Shown: positions 25,035 through 32,711 of the stretch, piece after piece
How positions within the stretch are numbered: the first letter of the stretch is position 1
How the letters are laid out: every line of letters begins with the position of its first letter
Origin: JBHHXG01 sp046756985
GTDB taxonomy: Bacteria; Pseudomonadota; Zetaproteobacteria; Mariprofundales; Mariprofundaceae
Assembly (NCBI GenBank): GCA_046756985.1
Contig: JBHHXG010000007.1
Span: 1-36,127 of the forward strand
Length of the DNA stretch: 36,127 nt
Direction: 5' to 3'
The notes under the pieces: generated by a model
What the model was told of the DNA's origin: nothing
Database searches by the model: none
Seen by the model: only the letters and a program-made list of their open reading frames with translations
Position numbers and translations under genes: made by a program

Positions 25035-25723
25035 AAGTTTTCAGGCCCTGGTTGCGGCAGATCGGACTGCCGTTCTGGTCACTGGCGATAGCCATCATTC
25101 TGTGGTTGCAGGTGCATGGCCAGGGGCTGGGTTCCTTAAGCATGGATGTGCCATTGCAGGTGCATGGCCTATCTCAGAATATGATGATTGTGAATGATCT
25201 TCCTGATCATATTCGTGTGACAATCAACGGGCTACAGGCACGTTTAACGGCCCTGAAGCCCCAGGACATTCACATCTCACTCAATGCATCGGAGATCACT
25301 GATCCGGGTGTGGTTGAGCGTGCCCTGAAAGTATCGGACATTCGTCTGCCGGTGGGGTTGAGTATCGAGAAGTTGCAACCGGACAGGATTGAATTGCAGG
25401 TGGATCGCGTGGAAACCCGCACTGTTCCTGTGCGGGTACGCCTTGAACTGCCGGAAGGCTGGCAGGTGAAGGGTGTGGCCGTGGAACCGGCGGAAGTGAG
25501 TCTGTCCGGTCCGGAAATCTGGCTGGATGCACTCAAGGAAGTGGAGACCACGCCGGTGCGCCCTGAGCTGAAAATCGGCCTGTTTGAAGTCAAGGTCGGG
25601 GTGGAAAGCCCGACAGGAAAGGCGATCCGTTTGGTGAATCCAAAGGAGGAGTTTACCGTGCGTGGCATGCTTGCCTCTGATCAGGGAAAGCAGGGCGGCA
25701 GTACACCTGAGGGCGGTGTTTAG
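25031..25723 (+). CDS. YbbR/CdaR-like protein
   Basis: The 230-residue product has an N-terminal membrane anchor (LPFWSLAIAIILWLQVHGQG) and an extracytoplasmic region with YbbR-type β repeats. Examples are LPDHIRVTINGLQARLTAL, IRLPVGLSIEKLQPDRIELQ and VRLELPEGWQVKGVAVEP AEVSLSGPE. CdaR of Bacillus, the product of the same gene between cdaA and glmM, is known to modulate CdaA activity; that role here is inferred from position and domain. The GTG start at 25031 overlaps the cdaA stop (GTGA), suggesting coupled translation. It ends one base before the glmM ATG. Confidence 0.92.
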   Translation: MKVFRPWLRQIGLPFWSLAIAIILWLQVHGQGLGSLSMDVPLQVHGLSQNMMIVNDLPDHIRVTINGLQARLTALKPQDIHISLNASEITDPGVVERALKVSDIRLPVGLSIEKLQPDRIELQVDRVETRTVPVRVRLELPEGWQVKGVAVEPAEVSLSGPEIWLDALKEVETTPVRPELKIGLFEVKVGVESPTGKAIRLVNPKEEFTVRGMLASDQGKQGGSTPEGGV

Positions 25724-25724
25724 G

Positions 25725-27071
25725 ATGAGACGCTATTTCGGCACTGACGGCGTGCGCGGCACAGTGAATCAGGAGCCGATGACATCAGAGTTCGCTTTGG
25801 GACTCGGCCGTGCTGCCGGTTACATACTGACCCGTCATCTTGCGCATAAGCCTCATATTCTGATTGGTAAAGATACGAGGCTTTCCGGCTATATGATCGA
25901 ATCAGCATTGTGCGCGGGGCTGACGGCACAGGGCATGAATGTGCTGCTTGTAGGACCCGTACCGACTCCGGCAGTGGCTTATCTGACCCGCAGTCTTCGT
26001 GCCGATGCAGGCGTGATGCTTTCTGCCTCGCATAATCCGGCAGCTGATAATGGCATCAAGTTCTTTGGCGCCGATGGCTACAAACTGCCTGATAAACTGG
26101 AGATGGAAATCGAGCAGTGTCTTGGAAATTTACCGCCATTGCCTGAGGCATCGCAGATCGGCAAAGCCACACGGGTGGATGATGCGCGCGGGAGGTATGT
26201 CGAATTTTGCAAGGCAGCCCTGCCCCGAGGTTTGCGGCTGGATGGCATCAAGATCGCCGTCGATTGCGCCAACGGTGCAGCTTACGATGTCGCTCCCCGT
26301 ATTCTGGAGGAACTGGGCTGTGAGGTGTCGGCCATGCATACCGAGCCGGACGGTTACAACATCAATATGGAATGCGGTTCTACATATCCGGAAGGGATGT
26401 GTACCAAGGTTGTCGAAGCGGGAGCTGATCTTGGTATTGCGCTTGATGGCGATGCCGATCGTCTGATTGCCTGTGACGCAAATGGAAACATCGTTGATGG
26501 TGACCGTGTCATTGCAATTCTGGCGGGCCACGCCAAGCGGCATGAACGACTGCAGGGCGGAGCAGTTGTAGCCACGCTGATGAGCAATATGGGACTGGAG
26601 ACTTACCTGTCCGGCATCGGTCTTGGCATGCACAGGGCGGCGGTTGGTGACCGTTATGTACTTGAGATGATGCGCGAGACAGGCTGCAACCTTGGAGGGG
26701 AGCAGTCCGGTCACATGATTATGCTGGATTACAACACGACCGGGGATGGCCTGCTGACCGCATTGCAACTGTTGTGTGCCATGCAGGATCAGGCGTTGCC
26801 TTTGTCCGAAATGGCCGGTGATATGAAGCTTTATCCACAGAAACTATGGAATGTGATGATGCCGGAGCGCAAGGGTATTCTGGATAATCCGGAGGTTGCA
26901 GCTGTTATCAAACAGGCTGAATCCCGACTACAGGGCTCGGGTCGTGTCAATGTACGCGTTTCCGGCACTGAGCCGAAATTGCGTATCATGGTTGAAGCCG
27001 AAGATGAGGATGTGATGCTCGAAGTTGGCCAGAATCTTGCAGATGAGATGAAGGAACACGTACAACGATGA
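25725..27071 (+). CDS. glmM: phosphoglucosamine mutase
   Basis: GlmM interconverts glucosamine-6-phosphate and glucosamine-1-phosphate, the second step to UDP-GlcNAc for peptidoglycan and lipopolysaccharide. The 448-residue product opens with RYFGTDGVRGTVN. The phosphoserine is Ser102 in SASHNPAADNG, the same number as in the E. coli enzyme. The metal-binding loop DGDADR is at residues 241-246, and the phosphate-binding RVSGTEPKLRIMVEA is near the C-terminus. ATG 25725 follows the cdaR stop by one base. Longer frames from 25662 would overlap cdaR. In Firmicutes GlmM binds CdaA and inhibits it, so the adjacency may matter for c-di-AMP levels. Its end overlaps the next gene (ATGA). Confidence 0.99.
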   Translation: MRRYFGTDGVRGTVNQEPMTSEFALGLGRAAGYILTRHLAHKPHILIGKDTRLSGYMIESALCAGLTAQGMNVLLVGPVPTPAVAYLTRSLRADAGVMLSASHNPAADNGIKFFGADGYKLPDKLEMEIEQCLGNLPPLPEASQIGKATRVDDARGRYVEFCKAALPRGLRLDGIKIAVDCANGAAYDVAPRILEELGCEVSAMHTEPDGYNINMECGSTYPEGMCTKVVEAGADLGIALDGDADRLIACDANGNIVDGDRVIAILAGHAKRHERLQGGAVVATLMSNMGLETYLSGIGLGMHRAAVGDRYVLEMMRETGCNLGGEQSGHMIMLDYNTTGDGLLTALQLLCAMQDQALPLSEMAGDMKLYPQKLWNVMMPERKGILDNPEVAAVIKQAESRLQGSGRVNVRVSGTEPKLRIMVEAEDEDVMLEVGQNLADEMKEHVQR

Positions 27072-28729
27072 TCCAGGATGAAACCAAGCATCAGAATAGC
27101 GCCAGTAAAGAACAGGTAGAGAATACTGAATTCACATCCACGCTTGCCTTTGAGCTGGAGCATGAAATCAAGTCGCCCACAGATTTGGCGGGAGATGAAA
27201 AATCTATCGCCATCATTGATATGTTGCGCCTGCAGTTTGTTGATATCACCAAACAACTCGATGCGATGGCGATAAGCTGCAATGAAGATGAAAAGGCGGC
27301 AATATCAAAAAAGGTACGTGCATGGATTAACAGCCTCAATGTGGCACCGCTTGTTCCGCTTTCTTTTCGGCTGAAGACGCTAAAGCAGATCGAAGGTTTT
27401 CTGAATGTTCTGGCACAGGATATGGGCGGATTGATCTTGCGTGCCTATAAGACAGGCATCATCCATGTGAAGAAAAAGGCCAAAAATGACCCTGAACTGT
27501 ACAGCGAAATCGTGCATGTCACGGCCACGGCGCTCGAGTTGGCAGTGCGCCAGCTTGCTGATCATGCCAGGCACCATTTCAGCCCCAGTCCGATTGATAT
27601 AAGACAAAGTCTCGACATCGCAAAGCTTGGGCTTGTGGTCGCAAGGTCAGCTCCGAAGGCCTGCAAAGAAGAGGCGGGAAGGCTCAAATGCATTGTTGCG
27701 GAGCACGAGCTATTGCGGCGTATTGATTTGTATTCACGCACGGATGCCGAGAAGAAGATTATTATTGAACGCCTGCCCCAATATGCGATGTTTGTGGATT
27801 CGAAATATGTCCGCAATGGTAAAGCAATATCACAGAAGAAACCTGGCATGTACCTGATAACACATCTGGGTAAGCCACATTTAAAACCGGTGCGAACCGC
27901 ACGCCTGCCAGCCACTGCGAATGATGAGATGATTGTCATGTATGTGCAGGGCATGGCAAAAACGGCACTGGAAGATATCGAGAAGGTGCGTCAGGTGGAG
28001 TTAATGGCAACTAAACATGGCGCTTTGCATCTGGAAAAAGATCTGGAGGAGACCAAGGTCATCAGCAAAGCCATAATTCGTGGCCTGATGGCCAAGAAGA
28101 GGGAAGAAAGAAAGGCCGTTTCCAAAAAGGTCAGTATCGGCATCAAGGTTGGTATTGATGTTCCCGATGAAATCGAAAAGGCCGAGGACACGAAAGCGAA
28201 GAAAGGCTGGGTACTGCATGACCTTTCCGAGCATGGTGCCATGCTGCAATGTGCCGTTAGAGAAGGGCGGAGCATCCCGGTCAGGTCGATGCTGACGTTC
28301 CACTGGCCGAAAGGCAGCAAGCGGCCGCAGTACGCCATTGTACGATGGGTACGGGCAACATTGCAGGGTTATCAGCGGCTGGGAGTCGAATTTGTCCAGG
28401 GCAATGTGAAGCCGGCGAGATTACAGTTTATTAATCTCAGAAGTGCCTTGGCGCAGAATCGGAAATGGCCGGCATTATTGAAGAAAACCAAACATGGCTG
28501 GCAGGTCTGGATGGAGACGAAGGAACAGCATCATTCACCGCTGACAGTATCAATTGAAACCTCTGACTCGCCGGATAATGACATCTGCAGGATTTATCCC
28601 GTCCGCATATACGGCTACAACTACTCGGTTTTCCGCATTACCGAGGTGTTGAGCATGGAGGAAATCAAGGCCATGGCGCTGGCACATGGTAAAGAAAAGA
28701 AGAAGTCGGTGGATGAACTGGATTTCTAG
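27068..28729 (+). CDS. PilZ-like protein, candidate cyclic di-GMP receptor
   Basis: The 553-residue cytoplasmic protein has a long helical N-terminal part (about residues 40-345) and a C-terminal PilZ-like β domain at about 360-455. That domain contains WVLHDLSEHGAMLQC, matching the PilZ '(D/N)xSxxG' motif, followed by VRSMLTFHW and YAIVRWVRATLQGYQRLGVE FVQG, as in 'rVvW......ygvGvrF'. The second c-di-GMP motif, RxxxR, is not clean; only Arg/Lys-rich sequence (KREERKAVSKK) precedes it, so binding is uncertain. A final 100-residue region has no family that I recognise. The ATG overlaps the glmM stop by four bases. Function in adhesion, motility or envelope control is only a guess. Confidence 0.72.
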   Translation: MIQDETKHQNSASKEQVENTEFTSTLAFELEHEIKSPTDLAGDEKSIAIIDMLRLQFVDITKQLDAMAISCNEDEKAAISKKVRAWINSLNVAPLVPLSFRLKTLKQIEGFLNVLAQDMGGLILRAYKTGIIHVKKKAKNDPELYSEIVHVTATALELAVRQLADHARHHFSPSPIDIRQSLDIAKLGLVVARSAPKACKEEAGRLKCIVAEHELLRRIDLYSRTDAEKKIIIERLPQYAMFVDSKYVRNGKAISQKKPGMYLITHLGKPHLKPVRTARLPATANDEMIVMYVQGMAKTALEDIEKVRQVELMATKHGALHLEKDLEETKVISKAIIRGLMAKKREERKAVSKKVSIGIKVGIDVPDEIEKAEDTKAKKGWVLHDLSEHGAMLQCAVREGRSIPVRSMLTFHWPKGSKRPQYAIVRWVRATLQGYQRLGVEFVQGNVKPARLQFINLRSALAQNRKWPALLKKTKHGWQVWMETKEQHHSPLTVSIETSDSPDNDICRIYPVRIYGYNYSVFRITEVLSMEEIKAMALAHGKEKKKSVDELDF

Positions 28730-28731
28730 GC

Positions 28732-29331
28732 ATGGCTGAAACGCCATTACAATTCTGGTTTGAATTTGCCAGCCCCTACACCTATATCGCAGCAGAACGT
28801 ATCGAGAAACTGGCGGCATCAACCAGCATAACTGTTGCATGGGAACCGTTTCTTCTCGGTCCGGTACTGCAGGCGCTGGGAAGCAAACCACCCGCTGAGG
28901 CGCAGCCCTGGAAAGTGCCGTATATGTGGCGCGATATTGAACGGCTATGTGGCAAATACAATCTGCCTGTGCGTGCACCAAGCAAACATCCACGCTTTGC
29001 CCTGCTGGCGGCGCGCACGGCGCTCGTGGCATTACGGGAAGATTGGGGCGCGGATTTTATAAGAAGAATATTTCGCGCCAATTTTGCCGAGGACAGGGAT
29101 ATTGCGGACAAGCAGGTCATCACGGATATTCTGCTATCCATGAATCAGTCTCCTGAAAGCATACTGGATCGAGCCACATCCGATACGGTCAAACTGCAGC
29201 TGCGTGAACAGACGGAAACAGCAGAGCAGCGCGGTATTTTCGGCTCGCCAACGTTTATTATACAGGATGAAATATTCTGGGGTCAGGACAGGCTAGAGGA
29301 TGCGCTTGCCTGGGCGGCGGATGCGGCTTGA
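28732..29331 (+). CDS. 2-hydroxychromene-2-carboxylate isomerase family (DsbA fold)
   Basis: The 199-residue protein belongs to the DsbA-fold HCCA isomerase/kappa-class glutathione transferase family. The N-terminal strand and active-site region read FWFEFASPYTYIAAERIE. The Ser-Pro-Tyr replaces the CxxC of true DsbA proteins, with Ser19 as the likely glutathione-activating residue. The rest agrees with the family: PFLLGPVLQALG, PYMWRDIERLCGKYNL and the C-terminal RGIFGSPTFIIQDEIFWGQ DRLEDAL. Its natural substrate is unknown; the family name comes from naphthalene degradation, but no such genes are nearby. It starts two bases after the PilZ-like gene and probably ends the operon that begins with ftsH. 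Confidence 0.92.
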   Translation: MAETPLQFWFEFASPYTYIAAERIEKLAASTSITVAWEPFLLGPVLQALGSKPPAEAQPWKVPYMWRDIERLCGKYNLPVRAPSKHPRFALLAARTALVALREDWGADFIRRIFRANFAEDRDIADKQVITDILLSMNQSPESILDRATSDTVKLQLREQTETAEQRGIFGSPTFIIQDEIFWGQDRLEDALAWAADAA

Positions 29332-29366
29332 CCGGCTTTGCGGGGCTTACTACGATTCGCGCCCCT

Positions 29367-29393
29367 TTCAGGAACGTTTGGGGTGATCCTGAA
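29367..29393 (+). repeat. inverted repeat between the isomerase gene and tRNA-Val
   Basis: TTCAGGA (29367-29373) pairs perfectly with TCCTGAA (29387-29393) across a 13-base loop. It could be a weak transcript end for the upstream operon or part of the tRNA leader. The bases after the stem (TTTGCAG) do not form a proper T-run. Confidence 0.3.
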
Positions 29394-29407
29394 TTTGCAG
29401 TCTGTAT

Positions 29408-29482
29408 TGGCGCGTAGCTCAGTGGGAGAGCACCACCTTGACACGGTGGGGGTCGGCAGTTCAATCCTGCCCGCGCCAACCA
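29408..29482 (+). tRNA. tRNA-Val(GAC)
   Basis: The sequence folds into a full cloverleaf. The acceptor stem TGGCGCG (29408-29414) pairs with CGCGCCA. The D arm is GCTC/GAGC. The anticodon stem CCACC/GGTGG carries the loop TTGACAC, giving anticodon GAC for valine. The T arm is GGCAG-TTCAATC-CTGCC. The CCA end is encoded at 29480-29482. No promoter is apparent directly upstream, so it may be cotranscribed with its neighbours and processed out. Confidence 0.96.
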
Positions 29483-29531
29483 TCTTCTTTACAGAGTGGA
29501 CAATAAAGCGGACAGGAGTGCTGTAAGAGTC

Positions 29532-31436
29532 ATGAATATTCATTTGCCAGACGGCTCCTCCCGTTCGCTTGCTGATGGCGCAACCGCCCTGGATCTGGCC
29601 CAAAGCATCGGTCCCGGGCTTGCACGGGCCGCACTGGCAGCCAAGGTCAATGGCCACTTACGTGATCTTGCTCATATCCTTTCCGATGGCGATGAAGTTG
29701 CGCTGATTACCGATAAGTCCGAGGAAGGCCTTACAGTGATTCGCCATTCCACCGCGCACCTGCTGGCCATGGCGGTGAAGGAGCTGTTTCCGGAAGCGCA
29801 GGTCACGATCGGACCGGTCATCGAAGATGGTTTTTATTATGATTTCGCCTTTGAGCGGCCCTTCACGCCGGAGGATCTCGAAGCCATCGAGACCAAGATG
29901 CATGAGCTTGCCAGGCACAAGCTTGATGTGGTGCGTCTGGAATGGCCGCGCAATGAAGCGATCGAGCATTTCAAAAACCTTGGTGAAGAGTACAAAGCCA
30001 GATTGATCGAGCGCATTCCAGAAGACGAAGTGGTCAGTATCTACAGGCAGGGCTACTGGGAAGATTTGTGCCGCGGTCCGCATGTGCCGAACACATCGAA
30101 ACTGAAGGCATTCAAGCTGATGCGCGTCGCCGGCGCTTACTGGGAAGGCAATTCTGACAATGAACAGCTACAGCGCATCTATGGCACTGCCTGGGCCTCC
30201 AAGGATGATCTGAAAGCGTATCTGCATCGTCTGGAAGAGGCCGAGAAACGCGACCACCGCAAGCTGGCCAAATCACTGGAACTCTTTCATCTCCAGGAAG
30301 AGGCGCCGGGCATGGTGTTCTGGCATCCGAAAGGCTGGACACTGTGGCAGATTGTTGAAAATGAAATTCGCAGTGTGATGCGGCAAAATGGCTACCAGGA
30401 GATTAAAACACCGCAGGTGGTGGATCGCAAGTTGTGGGAGCAGTCGGGACACTGGGAAAAGTTTCGTGACGACATGTTTACGACCAACACCGAAAACCGC
30501 GAGTACGCCATCAAGCCGATGAACTGTCCGTGTCATGTGCAGGTTTTCAGGCAGCAGTTGCATTCCTACCGTGATCTGCCGCTCAGGCTGGCCGAGTTTG
30601 GCTCCTGCCACCGTAATGAGCCATCCGGTACGCTGCATGGTCTGATGCGTTTGCGTAATTTCGTGCAGGACGATGCCCATATCTTCTGCACACCCGAACA
30701 GATCAACACCGAAGTCGGGGACTTCATCGATCTGGTGTTTGAGGTTTACAAACGTTTCGGTTTTGAGGACATCATTATTTTCCTGTCCGACCGGCCGGAA
30801 AAGCGTGTGGGTACCGATGAGCAATGGGACAAGGCCGAAGCGGCATTGCATCAGGCGCTGCAGGCCAAGAGCCTGGAATACGGTGAAAATCCCGGCGAAG
30901 GAGCATTCTACGGGCCAAAGATCGAGTTCTCGCTGCGCGACTGTCTCGGCCGTGTCTGGCAGTGTGGTACGATCCAGGTGGACTTTTCGATGCCGGGTAG
31001 ACTTGATGCCGAATATGTAGCAGAAGACAGTAGCAAGCAAACACCGGTCATGTTGCATCGCGCCATTCTTGGCTCAATGGAACGTTTTATCGGTATTCTG
31101 ATCGAGCACTACGAAGGAAAGTTCCCGTTCTGGCTTGCGCCCGTACAGGCCGTGGTCTGCAATATCAGTGATGCGCAGGCCGATTATGTCCGTCAAGCGA
31201 CCGATGATATGAAAAAGTGCGGCTTTCGCGTCGAAATGGACTTGCGAAACGAAAAGGTCGGCTATAAAGTGCGCGCCCACACTTTGGCCCGGGTGCCGTT
31301 CATCCTTGTTGCAGGTGACCGCGAGCGTGATGAGGGTACGATTTCGGTGCGTAGCCGGAGCGGCGATGATCTGGGAACAAAGCCGGTGGCTGCGTGGATT
31401 GATGAAATGCGGACCATGCAAGATGAATATAAATAA
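29532..31436 (+). CDS. thrS: Threonine--tRNA ligase
   Basis: ThrRS is a class II synthetase that charges tRNA-Thr and edits mischarged serine. The 634-residue product has an N-terminal TGS domain (MNIHLPDGSSRSLADGATAL), an editing domain with the HxxxH motif in RHSTAHLLAMAVKELFP, and a catalytic core. The core shows the zinc-site segment MNCPCHVQVF, motif 2 GSCHRNEPSGTLHGLMRLRN and motif 3 HRAILGSMERFIGILIEHYE. A C-terminal anticodon-binding domain follows. ATG 29532 begins the TGS domain; the frame is open to 29496 with non-family sequence. It begins 49 bases after the tRNA-Val gene and is followed by infC, as in many bacteria. No leader regulation is apparent. Confidence 0.98.
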   Translation: MNIHLPDGSSRSLADGATALDLAQSIGPGLARAALAAKVNGHLRDLAHILSDGDEVALITDKSEEGLTVIRHSTAHLLAMAVKELFPEAQVTIGPVIEDGFYYDFAFERPFTPEDLEAIETKMHELARHKLDVVRLEWPRNEAIEHFKNLGEEYKARLIERIPEDEVVSIYRQGYWEDLCRGPHVPNTSKLKAFKLMRVAGAYWEGNSDNEQLQRIYGTAWASKDDLKAYLHRLEEAEKRDHRKLAKSLELFHLQEEAPGMVFWHPKGWTLWQIVENEIRSVMRQNGYQEIKTPQVVDRKLWEQSGHWEKFRDDMFTTNTENREYAIKPMNCPCHVQVFRQQLHSYRDLPLRLAEFGSCHRNEPSGTLHGLMRLRNFVQDDAHIFCTPEQINTEVGDFIDLVFEVYKRFGFEDIIIFLSDRPEKRVGTDEQWDKAEAALHQALQAKSLEYGENPGEGAFYGPKIEFSLRDCLGRVWQCGTIQVDFSMPGRLDAEYVAEDSSKQTPVMLHRAILGSMERFIGILIEHYEGKFPFWLAPVQAVVCNISDAQADYVRQATDDMKKCGFRVEMDLRNEKVGYKVRAHTLARVPFILVAGDRERDEGTISVRSRSGDDLGTKPVAAWIDEMRTMQDEYK

Positions 31437-31450
31437 AGAGGAATACCGAT

Positions 31451-31471
31451 ATGGGGGGCTTACATCGCTAA
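31451..31471 (+). other. six-codon out-of-frame ORF overlapping the infC start
   Basis: ATG at 31451 lies at ideal distance (eight bases) from the Shine-Dalgarno-like AAAGAGGA after thrS. It is the only ATG there and is out of frame with infC. It encodes Met-Gly-Gly-Leu-His-Arg and stops at TAA 31469-31471, seven bases past the candidate ATC start of infC. A run of six G (31453-31458) follows the ATG. Removing one G would put this ATG in frame with infC. It may be a coupling mini-ORF, a phase-variable or mis-sequenced G run, or chance. Confidence 0.35.
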
Positions 31472-31979
31472 GAAGGAGTTAGCAGTCAATCACGATATTG
31501 AGGCGGCAGAGGTCCGCGTCATTGGCAGTGATGGCGAACAAATCGGTGTTTTACCGCTGGCGCAGGCGATTGCAAAGGCGGGTGAAGTTGGGCTCGAACT
31601 GGTGATGATGTCACCGAATGCGAAACCACCAGTCTGCAAGATCATGGACTTGGGCAAGTACAAGTACGAGCAGAGCAAGAAGGCCAACGAAGCGAAGAAA
31701 AAACAGCATGTGGTTCAGACCAAGGAAGTGAAGGTCCGTGCCAGTACAGATCAGCACGATCTGGATGTGAAGCTGAAACGGGTGCGCAAGTTTTTATCGG
31801 ATGGCAACAAGGTCAAGGTCAGTGTTCGTTTTCGCGGTCGTGAAATGGCATACACCGAACGTGGAGCTGATCAGTTAAAACATGTTGCCAGCCAGGTTGA
31901 AGACCTGGGCAAAGTGGAGACCATGCCAAACCTGGAAGGCAGGCAGATGATTATGATCATCGCTCCAATGAAGAAATAA
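31464..31979 (+). CDS. infC: translation initiation factor IF-3
   Basis: IF-3 binds the 30S subunit, prevents 50S joining and checks start-codon pairing. The frame from the N-terminus reads IAKKELAVNHDIEAAEVRVIG, then GEVGLELVMMSPNAKPPVCK, IMDLGKYKYEQSKKANEAKK, then VKVSVRFRGREMAYTERGAD and ends IIAPMKK, with N and C domains complete. No in-frame ATG, GTG or TTG lies at the conserved N-terminus. The candidates are ATC 31464 (171 residues, GGGGGG upstream) and ATA 31449 (AGAGGA six bases upstream). Non-standard starts (AUU in E. coli) are known for infC and serve IF-3 autoregulation. An in-frame ATG at 31602 would delete the N domain and is not credible. Confidence 0.93.
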   Translation: MAKKELAVNHDIEAAEVRVIGSDGEQIGVLPLAQAIAKAGEVGLELVMMSPNAKPPVCKIMDLGKYKYEQSKKANEAKKKQHVVQTKEVKVRASTDQHDLDVKLKRVRKFLSDGNKVKVSVRFRGREMAYTERGADQLKHVASQVEDLGKVETMPNLEGRQMIMIIAPMKK

Positions 31980-31993
31980 GGAAGGATACGATT

Positions 31994-32191
31994 ATGCCGA
32001 AGATGAAAACAAATAGCGGTGCTGCCAAGCGTTTCTCGAAAACCGGCAGCGGCAAGTGGAAGCGCAACAAGGCGTTTTCCAGCCACATTCTGACCAAGAA
32101 ATCACCGAAGCGGATTCGCAACTTCCGCGGATCAACACTTGTTGCCGATGGCGATGTAAAGTCGCTGAACCGCCTGGTTCCATACAAATAA
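31994..32191 (+). CDS. rpmI: 50S ribosomal protein L35
   Basis: L35 is a small basic protein of the large ribosomal subunit. The 65-residue product MPKMKTNSGAAKRFSKTGSG, continuing with KWKRNKAFSSHILTKKSPKR, matches the family throughout and has normal length. The ATG is preceded by AAGGAAGG after infC and the gene is followed by rplT. The infC-rpmI-rplT order is conserved in most bacteria and in E. coli is regulated by L20 binding the mRNA. I see no specific L20 site here. Confidence 0.98.
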   Translation: MPKMKTNSGAAKRFSKTGSGKWKRNKAFSSHILTKKSPKRIRNFRGSTLVADGDVKSLNRLVPYK

Positions 32192-32215
32192 GACGGCCCT
32201 TACAGGAGATAAACG

Positions 32216-32572
32216 ATGCCTCGAGTTAAATCCGGAGTTCAGGCGCATGCACGCCACAAGAAGGTCATCAAGGCTGCCAAGGGCTACCGTGGCCGCCGCA
32301 AGAGTTGCTTCCGCGTTGCCACCCAAGCCGTGGACAAGGCAGGACAGTATGCCTATCGCGACCGTAAAGTGAAAAAGCGCGATTTCCGCAGTCTGTGGAT
32401 TGTGCGCATCAACGCTGCGGCACGTCAGAACGGGCTGTCCTATTCCCGTTTCATGAATGGGCTGAATAAGGCCGGCATTGAGCTGGACCGCAAGGTGCTT
32501 GCGGATATCGCCGTGCGGGATGCCGAGGGTTTTGCGAAGCTGGCAGAAACAGCTCGCGCGCAGATTCAGTAA
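32216..32572 (+). CDS. rplT: 50S ribosomal protein L20
   Basis: L20 binds 23S rRNA early in large-subunit assembly. The 118-residue product begins MPRVKSGVQAHARHKKVIKA, continues with KGYRGRRKSCFRVATQAVDK, and includes YAYRDRKVKKRDFRSLWIVR INAAAR and NGLSYSRFMNGL, all conserved. The ATG has AGGAGA eight or so bases upstream, in the 24-base gap after rpmI. In known systems L20 represses its own operon. A terminator-like hairpin follows 49 bases after the stop. Confidence 0.99.
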   Translation: MPRVKSGVQAHARHKKVIKAAKGYRGRRKSCFRVATQAVDKAGQYAYRDRKVKKRDFRSLWIVRINAAARQNGLSYSRFMNGLNKAGIELDRKVLADIAVRDAEGFAKLAETARAQIQ

Positions 32573-32609
32573 ATAACACTTTTCCGGCTCCGGTCGGTTA
32601 CAAGTGGAA

Positions 32610-32711
32610 ATGAAATCGAAGGCAGGGCTGTTCGCAGTCCTGTCTTTTTATTTGGAATTTTGTAATCGCCACGGCACGATGGCGTCACCAACAGGGGAGT
32701 ACGAGTTATGA
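32610..32711 (+). CDS. possible 33-codon leader ORF before pheS
   Basis: An ATG at 32610 opens a 33-residue frame. It runs through the terminator hairpin and its T-run, and stops in an ATGA overlap with the pheS start (TGA 32709-32711). The peptide is MKSKAGLFAVLSFYLEF and then CNRHGTMASPTGEYEL, with Phe at positions 8, 13 and 17. An arrangement of Phe codons before pheST recalls attenuation of pheST in E. coli by a Phe-rich leader peptide. Here only the first Phe codon precedes or lies within the hairpin loop and the others come after it, so a classic mechanism does not fit well. The Shine-Dalgarno sequence is weak (AAGTGGAA). It may be chance. Confidence 0.3.
   Translation: MKSKAGLFAVLSFYLEFCNRHGTMASPTGEYEL
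32621..32650 (+). terminator. intrinsic terminator or attenuator between rplT and pheS
   Basis: The stem GGCAGGGCTG (32621-32630) pairs with CAGTCCTGTC (32635-32644), ten pairs including two G-U, around a TTCG tetraloop. TTTTT and then ATTT follow at once. This is a good Rho-independent terminator ending the thrS-infC-rpmI-rplT transcript. Since pheS starts only 58 bases later and I see no clear promoter between, part of pheST transcription may be read-through, as in attenuation. Confidence 0.85.
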
